Source: an uncultured Pelagibacteraceae bacterium
GTDB lineage: Bacteria > Pseudomonadota > Alphaproteobacteria > Pelagibacterales > Pelagibacteraceae
Length of the DNA stretch: 44,765 nucleotides
Direction of reading: 5' to 3'
Assembly: GCA_902578525.1 (NCBI GenBank)
Contig: CACHDJ010000008.1
Coordinates: 1-44,765, forward strand
The notes under the pieces were generated by a model, which saw nothing but the letters and a program-made list of their open reading frames with translations, did not search any database and was not told the origin of the DNA. Of this stretch, positions 17,992 to 28,350 are shown piece after piece. Both the position numbers and the translations under genes were made by a program. Position 1 is the first letter of the stretch. The number at the start of each line of letters is the position of its first letter.

Positions 17992-20070
17992 ATGGCCAGA
18001 ACTCATACATTAGATAAATATAGAAACATTGGGATCATGGCACATATAGATGCTGGTAAAACTACTACCACTGAAAGAGTTTTATATTATACAGGAAAAA
18101 GTCATAAAATTGGTGAAGTTCATGATGGCGCAGCAACAATGGATTGGATGGAACAAGAACAAGAAAGAGGTATTACTATTACATCCGCTGCCACCACTTG
18201 TTTTTGGCAGGATCACAGAATTAATATTATTGATACACCAGGACATGTTGACTTTACAATTGAAGTTGAAAGATCATTAAAAGTTTTAGACGGTGCAGTA
18301 GCTGTTTTTGATGGAGTAGCAGGAGTAGAGCCTCAATCAGAGACTGTTTGGAGACAAGCTGATAAATATAAAGTTCCAAGAATTTGTTTTGTCAATAAAT
18401 TAGATCGAACTGGTGCTGATTTTTTTAGATGTGTTGACATGATTAAAGATAGATTAGGTGCGAAACCAATGGTAATTCAAGTTCCTATAGGAATTGAAGC
18501 TTCATTAACAGGTGTTGTAGATTTGGTCAAAATGAAAGCTCAAGTTTGGAAAAACGAAGCCTTAGGAGCTGAGTGGGAGTACAAGGATATTCCTGATGAT
18601 TTAAAAGAAATATCTCAAAAATATAGAACAGAATTAGTAGAAATGGCTGTTGAACAAGATGAAAAATTAATGGAATCTTATTTAAATGGTGATGAAATTA
18701 AAGAGGAAGACTTAATAAAATGTATTAGAAAAGGAACATTGAATTTCAGTTTTGTGCCAGTTCTAACTGGTTCTGCTTTTAAAAACAAAGGTGTTCAGCC
18801 ATTACTTGATGCTGTTATAAACTATTTACCTAGTCCTATAGATATTAGTTCAATAAAAGGCACAAAACCTGGATCAGAAGAAGAGATTGAAATGAAATTT
18901 GAAGATGGGGCAGGTTTTTCTGCTCTAGCTTTTAAAGTAGCCAACGACCCATTTGTTGGATCTCTTACTTTTATAAGAGTTTATTCTGGTACAATCAAAA
19001 CTGGCACTGGTATTTATAATTCATCTAAAGAAAAAGAGGAAAGAGTGGGAAGAATGCTTTTAATGCATGCAAACTCTAGAGAAGATATTAAAGAAGCTAA
19101 TGCAGGAGACATTGTAGCTTTAGCAGGATTAAAGTACACGATTACTGGTCACACACTCTGTGATGAAGACAAACCAGTTTTATTAGAACCTATGGAATTC
19201 CCTGATCCAGTAATTGAAATTGCTGTCGAACCAAAAACAAAGGCTGACCAGGAAAAAATGGGAGAAGCACTAGGTCGATTAGCTAAAGAAGATCCTTCAT
19301 TTAGAGTAACTTCAGACGAAGAGTCAGGTCAAACGATTATCAAAGGTATGGGTGAACTGCACTTAGATATCATTGTTGATAGAATGAAAAGAGAATTTAA
19401 AGTTGAGGCTAATGTAGGTGCCCCTCAAGTTGCTTACAGAGAAACTTTAGAAAATCCGTCAGAAGTAGAATACACTCATAAAAAACAAAGTGGTGGTGCA
19501 GGTCAATTTGCAAAAGTCAAATTACTAGTTGAACCACAAGAGCCTGGTAAAGGTAGAGAAGTAGAAAGTAAAATTAAAGGTGGAGCTATACCAAAAGAAT
19601 TTATTCCTGGTGTTGAAAAAGGTATTGAAACTGTTTCTGACAGTGGAATTTTAGCTGGATTTCCAATGATTGATTATAAAGTTACTATTTTAGATGGTTT
19701 ACATCATGATGTTGACTCAAGTGTATTAGCCTTCGAATTAGCGAGTAGAGCTTGTTTTAAAGAAGCATGTACTAAAGGTGGTTTAAAATTACTAGAACCT
19801 GTAATGAGGGTCGAAGTGGTAACTCCAGAAGATTATATGGGGGATGTAATTGGAGATTTAAATAGTAGAAGAGGTCAAATAAGCACTCAAGAACAAAGAG
19901 GCAATGCCACAGTTATAACTGCTATGGTTCCTTTAGCTAATATGTTTGGATACATTAACAATTTAAGATCGATGTCTCAGGGCAGGGCTCAATATTCAAT
20001 GTTTTTTGATCATTATTCTAAAGTTCCACAAAATGTTCAAGATGAAGTAACTAAAAAAATTGCAGGGTAA
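17992..20070 (+). CDS. fusA: Elongation factor G
   Basis: 692 residues in the usual five-domain order. The GTPase motifs are [12 protein letters not shown] (17-28), DTPGHVDF and [10 protein letters not shown]; domain IV carries the tip that enters the A site ([16 protein letters not shown] and [17 protein letters not shown]). EF-G drives tRNA-mRNA translocation and, with RRF, ribosome recycling. No tuf gene follows; rpsJ begins two bases later (TAATTATG), joining the str and S10 operons directly. Confidence 0.99.
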   Translation: MARTHTLDKYRNIGIMAHIDAGKTTTTERVLYYTGKSHKIGEVHDGAATMDWMEQEQERGITITSAATTCFWQDHRINIIDTPGHVDFTIEVERSLKVLDGAVAVFDGVAGVEPQSETVWRQADKYKVPRICFVNKLDRTGADFFRCVDMIKDRLGAKPMVIQVPIGIEASLTGVVDLVKMKAQVWKNEALGAEWEYKDIPDDLKEISQKYRTELVEMAVEQDEKLMESYLNGDEIKEEDLIKCIRKGTLNFSFVPVLTGSAFKNKGVQPLLDAVINYLPSPIDISSIKGTKPGSEEEIEMKFEDGAGFSALAFKVANDPFVGSLTFIRVYSGTIKTGTGIYNSSKEKEERVGRMLLMHANSREDIKEANAGDIVALAGLKYTITGHTLCDEDKPVLLEPMEFPDPVIEIAVEPKTKADQEKMGEALGRLAKEDPSFRVTSDEESGQTIIKGMGELHLDIIVDRMKREFKVEANVGAPQVAYRETLENPSEVEYTHKKQSGGAGQFAKVKLLVEPQEPGKGREVESKIKGGAIPKEFIPGVEKGIETVSDSGILAGFPMIDYKVTILDGLHHDVDSSVLAFELASRACFKEACTKGGLKLLEPVMRVEVVTPEDYMGDVIGDLNSRRGQISTQEQRGNATVITAMVPLANMFGYINNLRSMSQGRAQYSMFFDHYSKVPQNVQDEVTKKIAG

Positions 20071-20072
20071 TT

Positions 20073-20381
20073 ATGGAAAAGCAAAATATTAGAATAAAAC
20101 TTAGAGCTTATGATAATAAAATTTTAGATGCTTCTACAGAGGAAATTGTTAATACTGTAAAAAGAACTGGTGCTACTATAAAAGGCCCAATTCCTTTACC
20201 AACTAAAATCGAAAGATTTACAGTACTGCGTTCCCCTCATATTGATAAAAAAAGTAGAGAACAATTTGAGTCGAGAACCCATAAAAGATTAATAGATATT
20301 GTTGAACCAACACCACAAACAGTAGAGGCTCTAATGAAATTAGATTTAGCATCTGGTGTTGATGTGGAGATTAAAATTTAA
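20073..20381 (+). CDS. rpsJ: 30S ribosomal protein S10 (NusE)
   Basis: 102 residues: opening [18 protein letters not shown], the extended loop with [29 protein letters not shown], and a C-terminal strand ending [11 protein letters not shown]. It is part of the 30S head and also binds NusB and NusG in antitermination and in transcription-translation coupling. First gene of the S10 block. The long S10 leader of E. coli has no counterpart because the spacer from fusA is two bases. Confidence 0.98.
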   Translation: MEKQNIRIKLRAYDNKILDASTEEIVNTVKRTGATIKGPIPLPTKIERFTVLRSPHIDKKSREQFESRTHKRLIDIVEPTPQTVEALMKLDLASGVDVEIKI

Positions 20382-20383
20382 TT

Positions 20384-21097
20384 ATGAATGATATAGCTTT
20401 AATAGGAAAAAAAATAGGAATGACTCGAGAGTTCTATAAGACTGGTCTTCTTGTGCCAGTGACTGTCATTAAAATGGAAAAAGCAAGAGTAATACAAGTA
20501 ATTCACGGAGATAAAAGAGGTTATAAAGCAGTTCAATTAGGTTATGGAAAAATTAAAAATTCTAAACTTACTAAAGCTATGAAAGGTTTATTTGCAAAAA
20601 AAAATACAGAAGCAAAAAAAAAATTAAAAGAATTTAGGGTAGAAAATACTGAGAATTTTAAAGAGGGAAATGAATTTGGTCTTGAGATTTTTAAAGATGT
20701 TAAGTTTGTTGATACAAAATCTAAAACTATTGGTAAAGGATTTGCAGGAGCGATGAAAAGACATAACTTTGGTGGCTTAAGAGCTACCCACGGTGTATCA
20801 GTATCGCATAGATCACATGGTTCTACAGGTCAAAGACAAGATCCTGGTAAAGTATTTAAAGGAAAAAAAATGGCTGGTCATATGGGAGATAAACTAAGAA
20901 CTATGCAAAATATAGAGATAATTAAAACTGATTTAGAAAATGAATTGCTTTATCTTAAAGGTTCAATACCAGGCTCAAAAAACTCTGAAGTACTAGTTAA
21001 AAGATCGGTTAAAAACATTAATAAACTGACAATAGATGAAAAAATTAAAGTTGCTGAGGCAGCTAAAAAAACACCAGATAAAAAGAAAAAGAAATGA
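20384..21097 (+). CDS. rplC: 50S ribosomal protein L3
   Basis: 237 residues, about 25 longer than the common bacterial form, mainly through a Lys-rich tail (ending AAKKTPDKKKKK). IGKKIGMTREF marks the N-terminus and HGVSVSHRSHGSTGQRQDPGKVFKGKKMAGHMG the loop that reaches the peptidyl-transferase centre, including the Gln that PrmB methylates in other bacteria. The stop overlaps the rplD start by four bases (ATGA). Confidence 0.97.
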   Translation: MNDIALIGKKIGMTREFYKTGLLVPVTVIKMEKARVIQVIHGDKRGYKAVQLGYGKIKNSKLTKAMKGLFAKKNTEAKKKLKEFRVENTENFKEGNEFGLEIFKDVKFVDTKSKTIGKGFAGAMKRHNFGGLRATHGVSVSHRSHGSTGQRQDPGKVFKGKKMAGHMGDKLRTMQNIEIIKTDLENELLYLKGSIPGSKNSEVLVKRSVKNINKLTIDEKIKVAEAAKKTPDKKKKK

Positions 21098-21717
21098 AAC
21101 TAGATAAATTAAATTTAAATGGAAAAAAGGACTCTATTGAAGTTTTAGATAAAATTTTTTCAGCAAAGATTAACCCTAAATTAGTGAATAGTGTATTGTA
21201 TAAAACTAATGCTAATTACAAGGGAAGACATGCTAAAACAAAACAACAAAATGAGGTTTCTGGTCCAACATCAAAAATTTATGCACAAAAAGGTACTGGT
21301 GGTGCTAGACATGCAAGTAAAAAAGCACCAATATTTGTTGGCGGAGGTATAGCTCACGGTCCTAAAGGAGAATTAGCTTATAAAAAAAGAAAATTAAATA
21401 AAAGTGAGAAAAAATTAAGTATTGCATCATTAATTACTGAAAAAAATAACAAAAAAGACTTATTAGTTTTTAGTGACTTTACCAATGAAATTAAGAAAAC
21501 CAAAGAAATGAATATAATAATTAAAAAATTCGAAATCACAAACTCATTAATTATTTTAGATAAAAAATCAAAAGAAAAAATCGAAAAATCAGCGAGAAAT
21601 ATACGAAATGTTAAAGTAACTGATATTAATCATTTTAGTGCCTTTGATATTGTTAAATTCAAAAAAGTTGTTTTTACAGAAAGTTCGATTAAAGAATTAG
21701 AAAAGAGATATTCATAA
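21094..21717 (+). CDS. rplD: 50S ribosomal protein L4
   Basis: 207 residues. The long tunnel-lining loop contains NEVSGPTSKIYAQKGTGGARH and KKAPIFVGGGIAHGPK; the globular domain follows. L4 lines the exit tunnel with L22 and, in E. coli, represses the S10 operon. The globular part is divergent and rich in Lys, Asn and Ile, which fits the AT pressure. Overlaps with rplC (4 bases) and rplW (1 base) suggest coupled translation. Confidence 0.95.
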   Translation: MKLDKLNLNGKKDSIEVLDKIFSAKINPKLVNSVLYKTNANYKGRHAKTKQQNEVSGPTSKIYAQKGTGGARHASKKAPIFVGGGIAHGPKGELAYKKRKLNKSEKKLSIASLITEKNNKKDLLVFSDFTNEIKKTKEMNIIIKKFEITNSLIILDKKSKEKIEKSARNIRNVKVTDINHFSAFDIVKFKKVVFTESSIKELEKRYS

Positions 21718-22010
21718 TGGCTAAATTTAACTTATACGATAAAATACTATCACCACTTGTTACCGAAAAAACAACAAATTTATCAGAACAAAATAAAATT
21801 GTTTTTAAAGTACCATCTAGTGCGAATAAAAAAAATTTAAAAACTAATATTGAAAAAATTTTTAAAGTTAACGTTACTAAAATTAATATTATTAATAAAC
21901 AAAATAGAACTAAATTAACTAGAGGAAAAAAAGTTAAGGTTTCTGGATTTAAAAAAGCAATAATAACTTTAAAAAAAGGTCAGAGTATAGATCTGACTAC
22001 AGGAGTATAA
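21717..22010 (+). CDS. rplW: 50S ribosomal protein L23
   Basis: 97 residues. YDKILSPLVTEKTTNLSEQNKIVF is the usual N-terminus and the basic extended loop (RTKLTRGKKVKVSGFKKAI) follows. L23 sits at the tunnel exit, where trigger factor and the signal recognition particle dock. The start overlaps the rplD stop by one base; rplB follows after four bases. Confidence 0.95.
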   Translation: MAKFNLYDKILSPLVTEKTTNLSEQNKIVFKVPSSANKKNLKTNIEKIFKVNVTKINIINKQNRTKLTRGKKVKVSGFKKAIITLKKGQSIDLTTGV

Positions 22011-22014
22011 TTAG

Positions 22015-22854
22015 ATGGCGTTAAAAACTTTTAAACCTTATACAAAATCTACACGAGGCACTATTTTAGTTGATAGAACGGGCTTGTGGAAGGGAAAACC
22101 ATTTAAATCTCTTGTCTCTCCAAAAAATTCAATGAAGGGGAGAAACAATAATGGTCATATCACTTCTATAAATCGTTCTGGTGGTCACAAAAAAATGTAT
22201 AGACATGTCGATTTTCATAGAAAAAAATTTGATATGCCAGCCTCAGTCGAAAGAATTGAATATGATCCAAATAGATCATGCTACATAATGTTAGTAAAGT
22301 TTGAAGACAATACACACTCTTACTATTTAGCTCCACAAAAAATTAAAGTTGGAGATGTAATAGAAAATGGATCAAAGAAGGAAATCAAAGTAGGTAATTG
22401 TATGCCATTACAAGATATTCCTGCAGGTATTAATATTCATAATGTTGAAATACAACCTGGTGCTGGAGGCAAGATAGCGAGGTCGGCAGGAGCATCAGTT
22501 ACAATTAGTGGTCTTGATGGAAATTATAGCTTAATAAAACTTGCCTCTGGTGAGGTAAGAAAAATTGATTCAAGATCATTAGCTACTATCGGAATTTTAA
22601 GCAATCCAGACCAAAAAAATATTAAAATTGGTAAAGCAGGTAGATCTAGATGGTTAGGTAGAAAACCACACACTAGAGGAGTTGTTAAAAACCCAGTTGA
22701 TCACCCGCATGGAGGTGGTGAAGGTAAATCAGCTGGAGGTAGACATCCAGTATCACCTACTGGTCAGTCAGCTAAAGGTTTAAAAACAAGAGATAATAAA
22801 AGAACTGATAAATTTATAGTCAAAAGAAGAAATAAAAGAAAGGACACTAAGTAA
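22015..22854 (+). CDS. rplB: 50S ribosomal protein L2
   Basis: 279 residues. The OB-fold and SH3-like domains are preserved, with [19 protein letters not shown] near the N-terminus and the conserved C-terminal [20 protein letters not shown], whose His lies close to the peptidyl-transferase centre. L2 is needed for subunit joining. One-base overlap (TAATG) with rpsS. Confidence 0.98.
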   Translation: MALKTFKPYTKSTRGTILVDRTGLWKGKPFKSLVSPKNSMKGRNNNGHITSINRSGGHKKMYRHVDFHRKKFDMPASVERIEYDPNRSCYIMLVKFEDNTHSYYLAPQKIKVGDVIENGSKKEIKVGNCMPLQDIPAGINIHNVEIQPGAGGKIARSAGASVTISGLDGNYSLIKLASGEVRKIDSRSLATIGILSNPDQKNIKIGKAGRSRWLGRKPHTRGVVKNPVDHPHGGGEGKSAGGRHPVSPTGQSAKGLKTRDNKRTDKFIVKRRNKRKDTK

Positions 22855-23153
22855 TGGCTAGAGCCGTGTGGAAAGGTCCTTTTGTTGAGGAAAGTTTGAT
22901 GAAGAAAGTAGATAATTATAAATCTGATCCTAAAAAAATTCCAATCAAAACGTGGTCAAGAAAATCTACGATAATTCCAGATTTTGTTGGAGTAAGTTTT
23001 TTAATCTATAACGGTAAAAAATTTATACCAATTACAGTTTCTGAAGATATGGTAGGACATAAATTAGGTGAATTTGCGCCAACAAGAACATTCTTTGGAC
23101 ACACACCAGCAGATAAAAAAGCAAAACCTGCAGAAGCGGAAACTAAAAAATAA
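22854..23153 (+). CDS. rpsS: 30S ribosomal protein S19
   Basis: 99 residues. [32 protein letters not shown] and [15 protein letters not shown] are the family signatures. S19 binds the 30S head with S13 and contacts the A-site tRNA. The tail after [10 protein letters not shown] is slightly longer than usual and charged. rplV starts two bases on (TAATTATG). Confidence 0.97.
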   Translation: MARAVWKGPFVEESLMKKVDNYKSDPKKIPIKTWSRKSTIIPDFVGVSFLIYNGKKFIPITVSEDMVGHKLGEFAPTRTFFGHTPADKKAKPAEAETKK

Positions 23154-23155
23154 TT

Positions 23156-23554
23156 ATGAGCAAAAAAAATAAAATTGAAAAGAATAAAGATAAAACGGTA
23201 AGATCTATAAACAATAATATAAGATCAAGCGTAAGAAAGTTAAATCCAATTCTTAAAAGTATAGTGGGTAAAAAAGTTGATGTAGCTATTAGAGACCTAG
23301 AATTTTCAGAGAAAAGAATTACAAAAGATATTAGAAAAACTATTAGTTCAGCAGTAGCTAATGCAGAAAACAATTTTCAATACGATATTGATAATTTAAT
23401 AGTTAAAGAGGCATATTGTGGAAAAAAAATAATAATGAAAAGATTTAGACCTAGAGCAAAAGGAAGAGCTGCTCCAATTCTGAAACCTTATTCAAGTGTA
23501 ACAATAATTTTATCTGAGACAAAAAAAATGGAGAGTCATGGGACAAAAGGTTAA
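23156..23554 (+). CDS. rplV: 50S ribosomal protein L22
   Basis: 132 residues. A Lys/Asn-rich N-terminal extension of about 15-20 residues precedes the conserved fold ([22 protein letters not shown]), and the beta-hairpin that lines the exit tunnel is [19 protein letters not shown]. The 3' end overlaps rpsC by 17 bases, the longest ribosomal-gene overlap in the window; the final residues (METSHGTKG-like tail) are therefore constrained by the rpsC start. Confidence 0.94.
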   Translation: MSKKNKIEKNKDKTVRSINNNIRSSVRKLNPILKSIVGKKVDVAIRDLEFSEKRITKDIRKTISSAVANAENNFQYDIDNLIVKEAYCGKKIIMKRFRPRAKGRAAPILKPYSSVTIILSETKKMESHGTKG

Positions 23555-24218
23555 TCCAGTAGGTTTTAGATTAGGTGTGAATAGAGGTTGGGACTCTGTT
23601 TGGTATGCTAAGAAAAAAGATTTTGGTAATTATCTAATTGAGGATTTTAAAATTAGAGAATACATCAAAAAAAATGTTATTAACTCAGGTGTTTCTAAAG
23701 TTATGATAGAAAGGACCTCAAATAAATGTTACGTCACAATTTATACTTCCAGACCTGGTTTTGTAATTGGTAAAAAAGGAAGTGATATTGATAAGATTAA
23801 AAACAACCTTTCAAAATTTACAAAAAATGATGTAACTCTAAATATAAAAGAGGTTAAAAAACCTGAAACAAATGCATATCTCGTTGCAGAAAATATTGCA
23901 CAACAACTAGTAAAAAGAATATCTTACAGAAGAGCAATGAAAAGAGCTATGCAGTCATGTATTAGACTTGGAGCCAAAGGTATTAAAGTTTCATGTAGTG
24001 GTAGATTGGGTGGAAATGAAATAGCTAGAACTGAATGGTTAAGAGATGGCAGTATACCTTCTCACACATTACGAGCAGATATTGATTATGCTGAAGCAGA
24101 AGCTTTAACTACATATGGAATAATTGGCATAAAAGTATGGATTTACAAGGGTGAAGTATTTGCAAAAGAATTTAGTCAAGAAACAAACAAGATAAATCCA
24201 AAAGAGGTTAAAGAATAA
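23538..24218 (+). CDS. rpsC: 30S ribosomal protein S3
   Basis: 226 residues. [13 protein letters not shown] is the invariant N-terminus, the KH RNA-binding motif is [20 protein letters not shown], and the C-terminal domain has [13 protein letters not shown] and [17 protein letters not shown]3 forms part of the mRNA entry tunnel and its helicase activity. The start lies inside rplV, so the ATG was chosen by the invariant N-terminus. Confidence 0.97.
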   Translation: MGQKVNPVGFRLGVNRGWDSVWYAKKKDFGNYLIEDFKIREYIKKNVINSGVSKVMIERTSNKCYVTIYTSRPGFVIGKKGSDIDKIKNNLSKFTKNDVTLNIKEVKKPETNAYLVAENIAQQLVKRISYRRAMKRAMQSCIRLGAKGIKVSCSGRLGGNEIARTEWLRDGSIPSHTLRADIDYAEAEALTTYGIIGIKVWIYKGEVFAKEFSQETNKINPKEVKE

Positions 24219-24219
24219 T

Positions 24220-24630
24220 ATGTTGCAGCCAGTAAGAACTAAATGGAGAAAAGCTCACAAAGGTAGAATTCATGGAAATGCTTCAAGAGCAAATTTCATA
24301 AATTACGGAGCATTCGCCCTAAAAGCCATGTCACCTGATAGAGTAACCGGAAAACAAATAGAAGCTGCTAGAGTTGCATTAACTAGACACATGAAACGTC
24401 AAGGTCGAGTTTGGACAAGAATTTTTCCAAATATACCAGTATCAAAAAAACCTATAGAGGTTCGAATGGGTAAAGGTAAAGGTTCTCCAGAATTTTATGC
24501 ATGTAGAGTTAAACCTGGAAGAATTTTATTTGAGGTAGACGGTGTTTCAGAACAAATTGCTAAAGAAGCTTTATATAAAGCTTCAGCAAAATTACCAATT
24601 AAAACGAAAACAATTAAAAGATTTGCATAA
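24220..24630 (+). CDS. rplP: 50S ribosomal protein L16
   Basis: 136 residues. [19 protein letters not shown] opens the protein; [19 protein letters not shown]-like and [20 protein letters not shown] follow. It sits near the A-site tRNA elbow and the base of the factor stalk. One base separates it from rpsC and one base overlaps rpmC. Confidence 0.97.
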   Translation: MLQPVRTKWRKAHKGRIHGNASRANFINYGAFALKAMSPDRVTGKQIEAARVALTRHMKRQGRVWTRIFPNIPVSKKPIEVRMGKGKGSPEFYACRVKPGRILFEVDGVSEQIAKEALYKASAKLPIKTKTIKRFA

Positions 24631-24821
24631 TGAAAAAACAAGAAATTAAAAAACTTTCTAAAGATGAAATTATGAAAAATATTAACAAGTTTAAAAAAGA
24701 TTTATTTAATTTTAGATTTCAGAAAATTAACTCACAAATAACAAATCCTTCAAAAATTGGAGAGACTAAAAAAATAATTGCTAGGCTGAAAACTATTTTA
24801 AGGGATAAAACTAATGTCTAA
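24630..24821 (+). CDS. rpmC: 50S ribosomal protein L29
   Basis: 63 residues, a two-helix protein with [24 protein letters not shown] and the C-terminal [15 protein letters not shown]. It lies near the tunnel exit next to L23. The sequence is diverged but the length, helix pattern and position between L16 and S17 settle the identity. It overlaps rpsQ by eight bases. Confidence 0.93.
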   Translation: MKKQEIKKLSKDEIMKNINKFKKDLFNFRFQKINSQITNPSKIGETKKIIARLKTILRDKTNV

Positions 24822-25050
24822 GAAAATTTTAACAGGAGTGGTAGTAAGTGATAAACCAAATAAGACAATTACTGTAATGGTTGAAAGAAAGTTTTCTCAT
24901 CCTGTATTAAAAAAAGTTATTAAAGTTCGAAAAAAATATAACGCACATGATGAGAATAATAAATTTAAAACTGGTGATAAAGTTTCAATTATAGAAAGTA
25001 AACCATTTTCAAAGAATAAGAAGTTTCAAGTAATGGAGAGAAATAATTAA
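24814..25050 (+). CDS. rpsQ: 30S ribosomal protein S17
   Basis: 78 residues. OB fold with [20 protein letters not shown], the loop [22 protein letters not shown] and the [11 protein letters not shown] motif. A primary binder of the 16S rRNA 5' domain. Its start lies within the last codons of rpmC, and its stop overlaps rplN as TAATG. Confidence 0.96.
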   Translation: MSKKILTGVVVSDKPNKTITVMVERKFSHPVLKKVIKVRKKYNAHDENNKFKTGDKVSIIESKPFSKNKKFQVMERNN

Positions 25051-25418
25051 TGATTCAAGTACAAACAGAATTACAAGTTGCTGATAATACAGGTGCAAAA
25101 AAAATAGAATGTATAAAAGTTTTAGGTGGATCTAAAAGAAGATATGCGAGTATTGGTGACACAATTGTTATTGCTGTAAAAGAAGCTATACCAAAAGGAA
25201 AAGTTAAAAAAGGAACTGTTCACAAAGCAGTAGTAGTAAGAGTAAAAAAAGGAATTCATAGAGACGATGGATCCAAAGTAAAGTTTGATAATAATGCCGC
25301 AGTATTAGTTGATGACAAAGGTGAACCAGTTGGAACTAGGATATTTGGACCTGTAACAAGGGAACTTAGAAATAGAGGTCAGATGAAGATAATTTCGCTC
25401 GCTCCGGAGGTGCTTTAA
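25050..25418 (+). CDS. rplN: 50S ribosomal protein L14
   Basis: 122 residues, one of the most conserved proteins here: [36 protein letters not shown] and [14 protein letters not shown]14 forms part of an intersubunit bridge and is the docking site of the silencing factor RsfS. One-base overlaps on both sides. Confidence 0.98.
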   Translation: MIQVQTELQVADNTGAKKIECIKVLGGSKRRYASIGDTIVIAVKEAIPKGKVKKGTVHKAVVVRVKKGIHRDDGSKVKFDNNAAVLVDDKGEPVGTRIFGPVTRELRNRGQMKIISLAPEVL

Positions 25419-25666
25419 TGATTAAAAAAGGATTAAAAGTTAAAGTACTAGCTGGCAAGGATAAAAAAAAAGAGGGTGAAGTAATTGAAATTGACAGAGC
25501 CAATAATAGAGCAAAAGTTAAAGAAATAAATATGGTTAAAAAGCATGTAAAAACTACCAAAGAAAAAAAAGGTGGAATTGTTTCTAAAGAGAGCTTTATT
25601 CACATATCAAATTTAAAATTATTAGACGCAAAAAAAAATGTAAAAAAAGCTGAGGCTAAAAAATAA
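25418..25666 (+). CDS. rplX: 50S ribosomal protein L24
   Basis: 82 residues, a KOW-domain protein ([22 protein letters not shown]) with a shorter C-terminal part than the 104-residue E. coli form. Assembly initiator on the 5' end of 23S rRNA. The tail is Lys/Ala rich. It sits between rplN and rplE with TAATG junctions at both ends. Confidence 0.93.
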   Translation: MIKKGLKVKVLAGKDKKKEGEVIEIDRANNRAKVKEINMVKKHVKTTKEKKGGIVSKESFIHISNLKLLDAKKNVKKAEAKK

Positions 25667-26220
25667 TGATACCTAGATTAAAAGAACTTTTTTATAAAGA
25701 AATTCAACCATCATTAAAAGATCAATTTGGTTTTAAGAACTTATATATGAGTCCTAAAATTGAAAAAATTGTTTTAAATATGGGTCTTGGCCTAGATGGT
25801 TCAGATACTAAAATTTTAAAATCTTGTATAGAAGATATGTCTAAAATTACTGGTCAAAAACCAGTTGTGACAAAGTTTAAAAAGTCTGTGGCTAACTTTA
25901 AAACTAGAAAAGGTACAAATGCAGGTTTGAAAGTGACATTAAGAAAAAATAAAATGTATGAATTTTTAGATAGATTAGTAAACATTGCTTTACCTAGAAT
26001 TAAAGACTTTCGAGGTTTATCATCTAATGGTTTTGATAAATTTGGAAATTACTCCTTTGGAATAAAAGAACATATCATTTTTCCAGAAGTAAGTTTCGAA
26101 AGAGCCGATAAAGTTAGAGGCTTGGATATAATAATAGTTATTTCATCAAAAAACAAAGAGCATAGCTATGAATTATTAAAAAAATTAAATTTTCCATTTA
26201 TTAAAAAAGGAGATAATTAG
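25666..26220 (+). CDS. rplE: 50S ribosomal protein L5
   Basis: 184 residues. Landmarks are KIEKIVLNMGLG, ITGQKPVVTKFKKSVANFK, and LPRIKDFRGLSSNGFDKFGNYSFG. L5 binds 5S rRNA in the central protuberance and contacts the P-site tRNA. Its TAG stop is two bases from rpsN, one of the few junctions here without TAA. Confidence 0.97.
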   Translation: MIPRLKELFYKEIQPSLKDQFGFKNLYMSPKIEKIVLNMGLGLDGSDTKILKSCIEDMSKITGQKPVVTKFKKSVANFKTRKGTNAGLKVTLRKNKMYEFLDRLVNIALPRIKDFRGLSSNGFDKFGNYSFGIKEHIIFPEVSFERADKVRGLDIIIVISSKNKEHSYELLKKLNFPFIKKGDN

Positions 26221-26222
26221 AA

Positions 26223-26528
26223 ATGGCCAAATTAAGTTCGATAAATAAAAATAATAGAAGAATAAAACTCTCAGATAAGTTTTATAAAAAAAGACAAAAA
26301 TTAAAAAAAATTATAATGGATAAAAAAATTCCATTAGAAGAAAGATTTAAGGCTCAACAAAAATTATCTAAATTACCCAGAAATTCTGCAAAAAGTAGAA
26401 TTATGAACAGATGTCAGATAACTGGCAGACCGCACGGGGTATATAGAAAGTTAAAGATATCAAGAATTGCACTCAGACAATTAGGTTTGCAAGGAAAGAT
26501 ACCTGGTTTAGTAAAATCAAGTTGGTAG
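26223..26528 (+). CDS. rpsN: 30S ribosomal protein S14 (long, zinc-free form)
   Basis: 101 residues. The C-terminal core RNRCQITGRPHGVYRKLKISRI-type segment lacks the CxxC pairs of the short zinc-binding S14, so this is the long C-minus form used by most proteobacteria. It binds the 30S head with S3 and S10. The junction downstream (10 bases) contains AAAGGAAA, a modest ribosome-binding site for rpsH. Confidence 0.96.
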   Translation: MAKLSSINKNNRRIKLSDKFYKKRQKLKKIIMDKKIPLEERFKAQQKLSKLPRNSAKSRIMNRCQITGRPHGVYRKLKISRIALRQLGLQGKIPGLVKSSW

Positions 26529-26538
26529 AAAGGAAAAT

Positions 26539-26934
26539 ATGAGTTTAAGTGATCCAATCGGAGATATGATAGCAAGAGTTAAAAATGCTCAAGCTAGAAA
26601 CCATAAAAAAGTAGAACTGCCGTCTTCAAATTTCAAATTAAAGATTGCAGATATTTTAAAAAATGAGGGTTTTATTAAAAATTTTAAAGTGACCGAAGAA
26701 GAGAAAAAACCAATTTTGTCATTAGAACTTAAATATAATTCTGGTAATCCAGTTATTAGTAATTTTGAAAGAGTATCAAAACCTGGAAGAAGAATATTTT
26801 CTAGAGCTGATAGTCTACCAAAAATAAATAATGGACTAGGTATTGCAATAATTTCTACCCCAAAAGGAGTTATGACAGATATGGATGCTAGAAAACAAAA
26901 AATTGGTGGGGAAATAATTTGTAAGGTATTTTAA
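26539..26934 (+). CDS. rpsH: 30S ribosomal protein S8
   Basis: 131 residues. DPIGDMIARVKNAQARNHKKVELPSS opens the protein and GLGIAIISTPKGVMTDMDAR closes it. S8 is a primary binder of the central domain of 16S rRNA and in E. coli represses the spc operon through the rplE mRNA. rplF follows after two bases (TAATTATG). Confidence 0.97.
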   Translation: MSLSDPIGDMIARVKNAQARNHKKVELPSSNFKLKIADILKNEGFIKNFKVTEEEKKPILSLELKYNSGNPVISNFERVSKPGRRIFSRADSLPKINNGLGIAIISTPKGVMTDMDARKQKIGGEIICKVF

Positions 26935-26936
26935 TT

Positions 26937-27476
26937 ATGTCAAAAATTGGTAAGATAAATATTTCAATCCCAGAAAAAGTTAAGGTTGCGCTTGCGGGCA
27001 ATATTTTAAATATTGAAGGACCTCAAGGTAAAAAATCAATAAGTGTGGATTTAGATATGTTTAATTTAAACATTAATGATGGAAAAGAAATTTCAATAAA
27101 ACCTAAAAAGATTGATCCAAATTCTAAACGTTTGTGGGGGATGAATAGAAGCTTGATAAATAATGCAGTTATAGGCACAAGCACTGGTTATGAAAAAATT
27201 CTAGAGCTAGTTGGAGTAGGATATAGAGCTGCACTAAAAGGAAATCAACTAAATCTTCAGTTGGGTTATAGTCATGATATTAATTTTGATATTCCAGAAG
27301 GTATAAAAATAGCTGTTGAAAAACAAACTACTTTAAAGATATCAGGTTCTGATAAACAATTAGTAGGAGTAGTTGTGTCTAAGATTAAAACTTTGAGAAA
27401 AATTGAACCTTATAAGGGCAAAGGTATTAGAGAAAAAGGACAACATGTTCTTAAAAAAGAGGGAAAAAAGAAATAA
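26937..27476 (+). CDS. rplF: 50S ribosomal protein L6
   Basis: 179 residues with the two-fold repeated L6 domain. [19 protein letters not shown]-like and [17 protein letters not shown] mark the second copy, and [22 protein letters not shown] is the usual basic end. It lies by the sarcin-ricin loop at the factor-binding site. The N-terminal half is diverged. One-base overlap with rplR. Confidence 0.96.
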   Translation: MSKIGKINISIPEKVKVALAGNILNIEGPQGKKSISVDLDMFNLNINDGKEISIKPKKIDPNSKRLWGMNRSLINNAVIGTSTGYEKILELVGVGYRAALKGNQLNLQLGYSHDINFDIPEGIKIAVEKQTTLKISGSDKQLVGVVVSKIKTLRKIEPYKGKGIREKGQHVLKKEGKKK

Positions 27477-27832
27477 TGAAATTGACTACAAGCATTAGAA
27501 AACGTTTTAGGGTTAGTAATAAAGTTAAAAAAGTTGCATCTATTGATAGATTTAGATTGTGTATTTCTAGAACAGCAAAAAATATTTCTGCTCAAATAAT
27601 AGATGATAGTAAAAATATAACTTTATTATCAGCTTCATCTGTTGAAAAAGATATAAAATCAGGTTCTAAAGTTAATAAAACTGAATTATCAAAAATTGTT
27701 GCAGAAAAACTGGCAAAAAAGGCTCAAGAAAATAAAATAACTAAAGTATTTTTTGATCGTGGAGTTTACAAATATCATGGTCGAATAAAAGTATTTGCAG
27801 AAACTTTAAGAAAAAATGGAATGGATTTTTAA
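27476..27832 (+). CDS. rplR: 50S ribosomal protein L18
   Basis: 118 residues. [18 protein letters not shown] and the 3' half with [28 protein letters not shown] match the 5S-rRNA-binding L18 family (usual DRGGYxYHGRVKALAxxARExGLxF). It joins L5 in docking 5S rRNA. Two bases separate it from rpsE. Confidence 0.96.
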   Translation: MKLTTSIRKRFRVSNKVKKVASIDRFRLCISRTAKNISAQIIDDSKNITLLSASSVEKDIKSGSKVNKTELSKIVAEKLAKKAQENKITKVFFDRGVYKYHGRIKVFAETLRKNGMDF

Positions 27833-27834
27833 AT

Positions 27835-28350
27835 ATGGAAAATCATAAAGAAAAAAAAACGGACGATATTCTAGAAAAGTTAGTTCACATAAATAGAATT
27901 ACAAAAGTTGTAAAAGGTGGAAGAAGATTTGGTTTTTCTGCTCTTGTTGTAGTAGGAAATCAAGCCGGAAGAATAGGTATCGCTCATGCTAAAGCAAAAC
28001 AAGTTCCTGATGCTATTAAAAAAGCTAACGAAATGGCTAGAAGAAAGCTAATTCACATACCACTCAGGGAAGGTAGAACTTTACATCATGATGTTAAAGC
28101 AAAAGATGGATCTGGTAGAATTATCTTAAGATCAGCTTCTAAGGGTACCGGTATTATTGCAGGCGGCCCTGTTAGAGCAGTTTGTGAAGTTTTAGGTGTT
28201 AAAGACATTGTGGCTAAATCCATGGGGACTTCTAACGCTCATAATGTAATTAGAGCTACCATTAAAGCTTTAATGAAACAAAATTCACCTAAACAAATAT
28301 CAGCAATAAGAAATAAAAAAATTTCGGAAGTAATTGAAAAAAGAGGATAA
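27835..28350 (+). CDS. rpsE: 30S ribosomal protein S5
   Basis: 171 residues. The double-stranded-RNA-binding N-terminal domain has INRITKVVKGGRRFGFSALVVVG and the C-terminal domain ASKGTGIIAGGPVRAVCEVLGV. S5 takes part in decoding accuracy and the mRNA entry helicase. Its stop overlaps rplO directly; the rpmD (L30) gene that usually lies between these two is not present. Confidence 0.97.
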   Translation: MENHKEKKTDDILEKLVHINRITKVVKGGRRFGFSALVVVGNQAGRIGIAHAKAKQVPDAIKKANEMARRKLIHIPLREGRTLHHDVKAKDGSGRIILRSASKGTGIIAGGPVRAVCEVLGVKDIVAKSMGTSNAHNVIRATIKALMKQNSPKQISAIRNKKISEVIEKRG

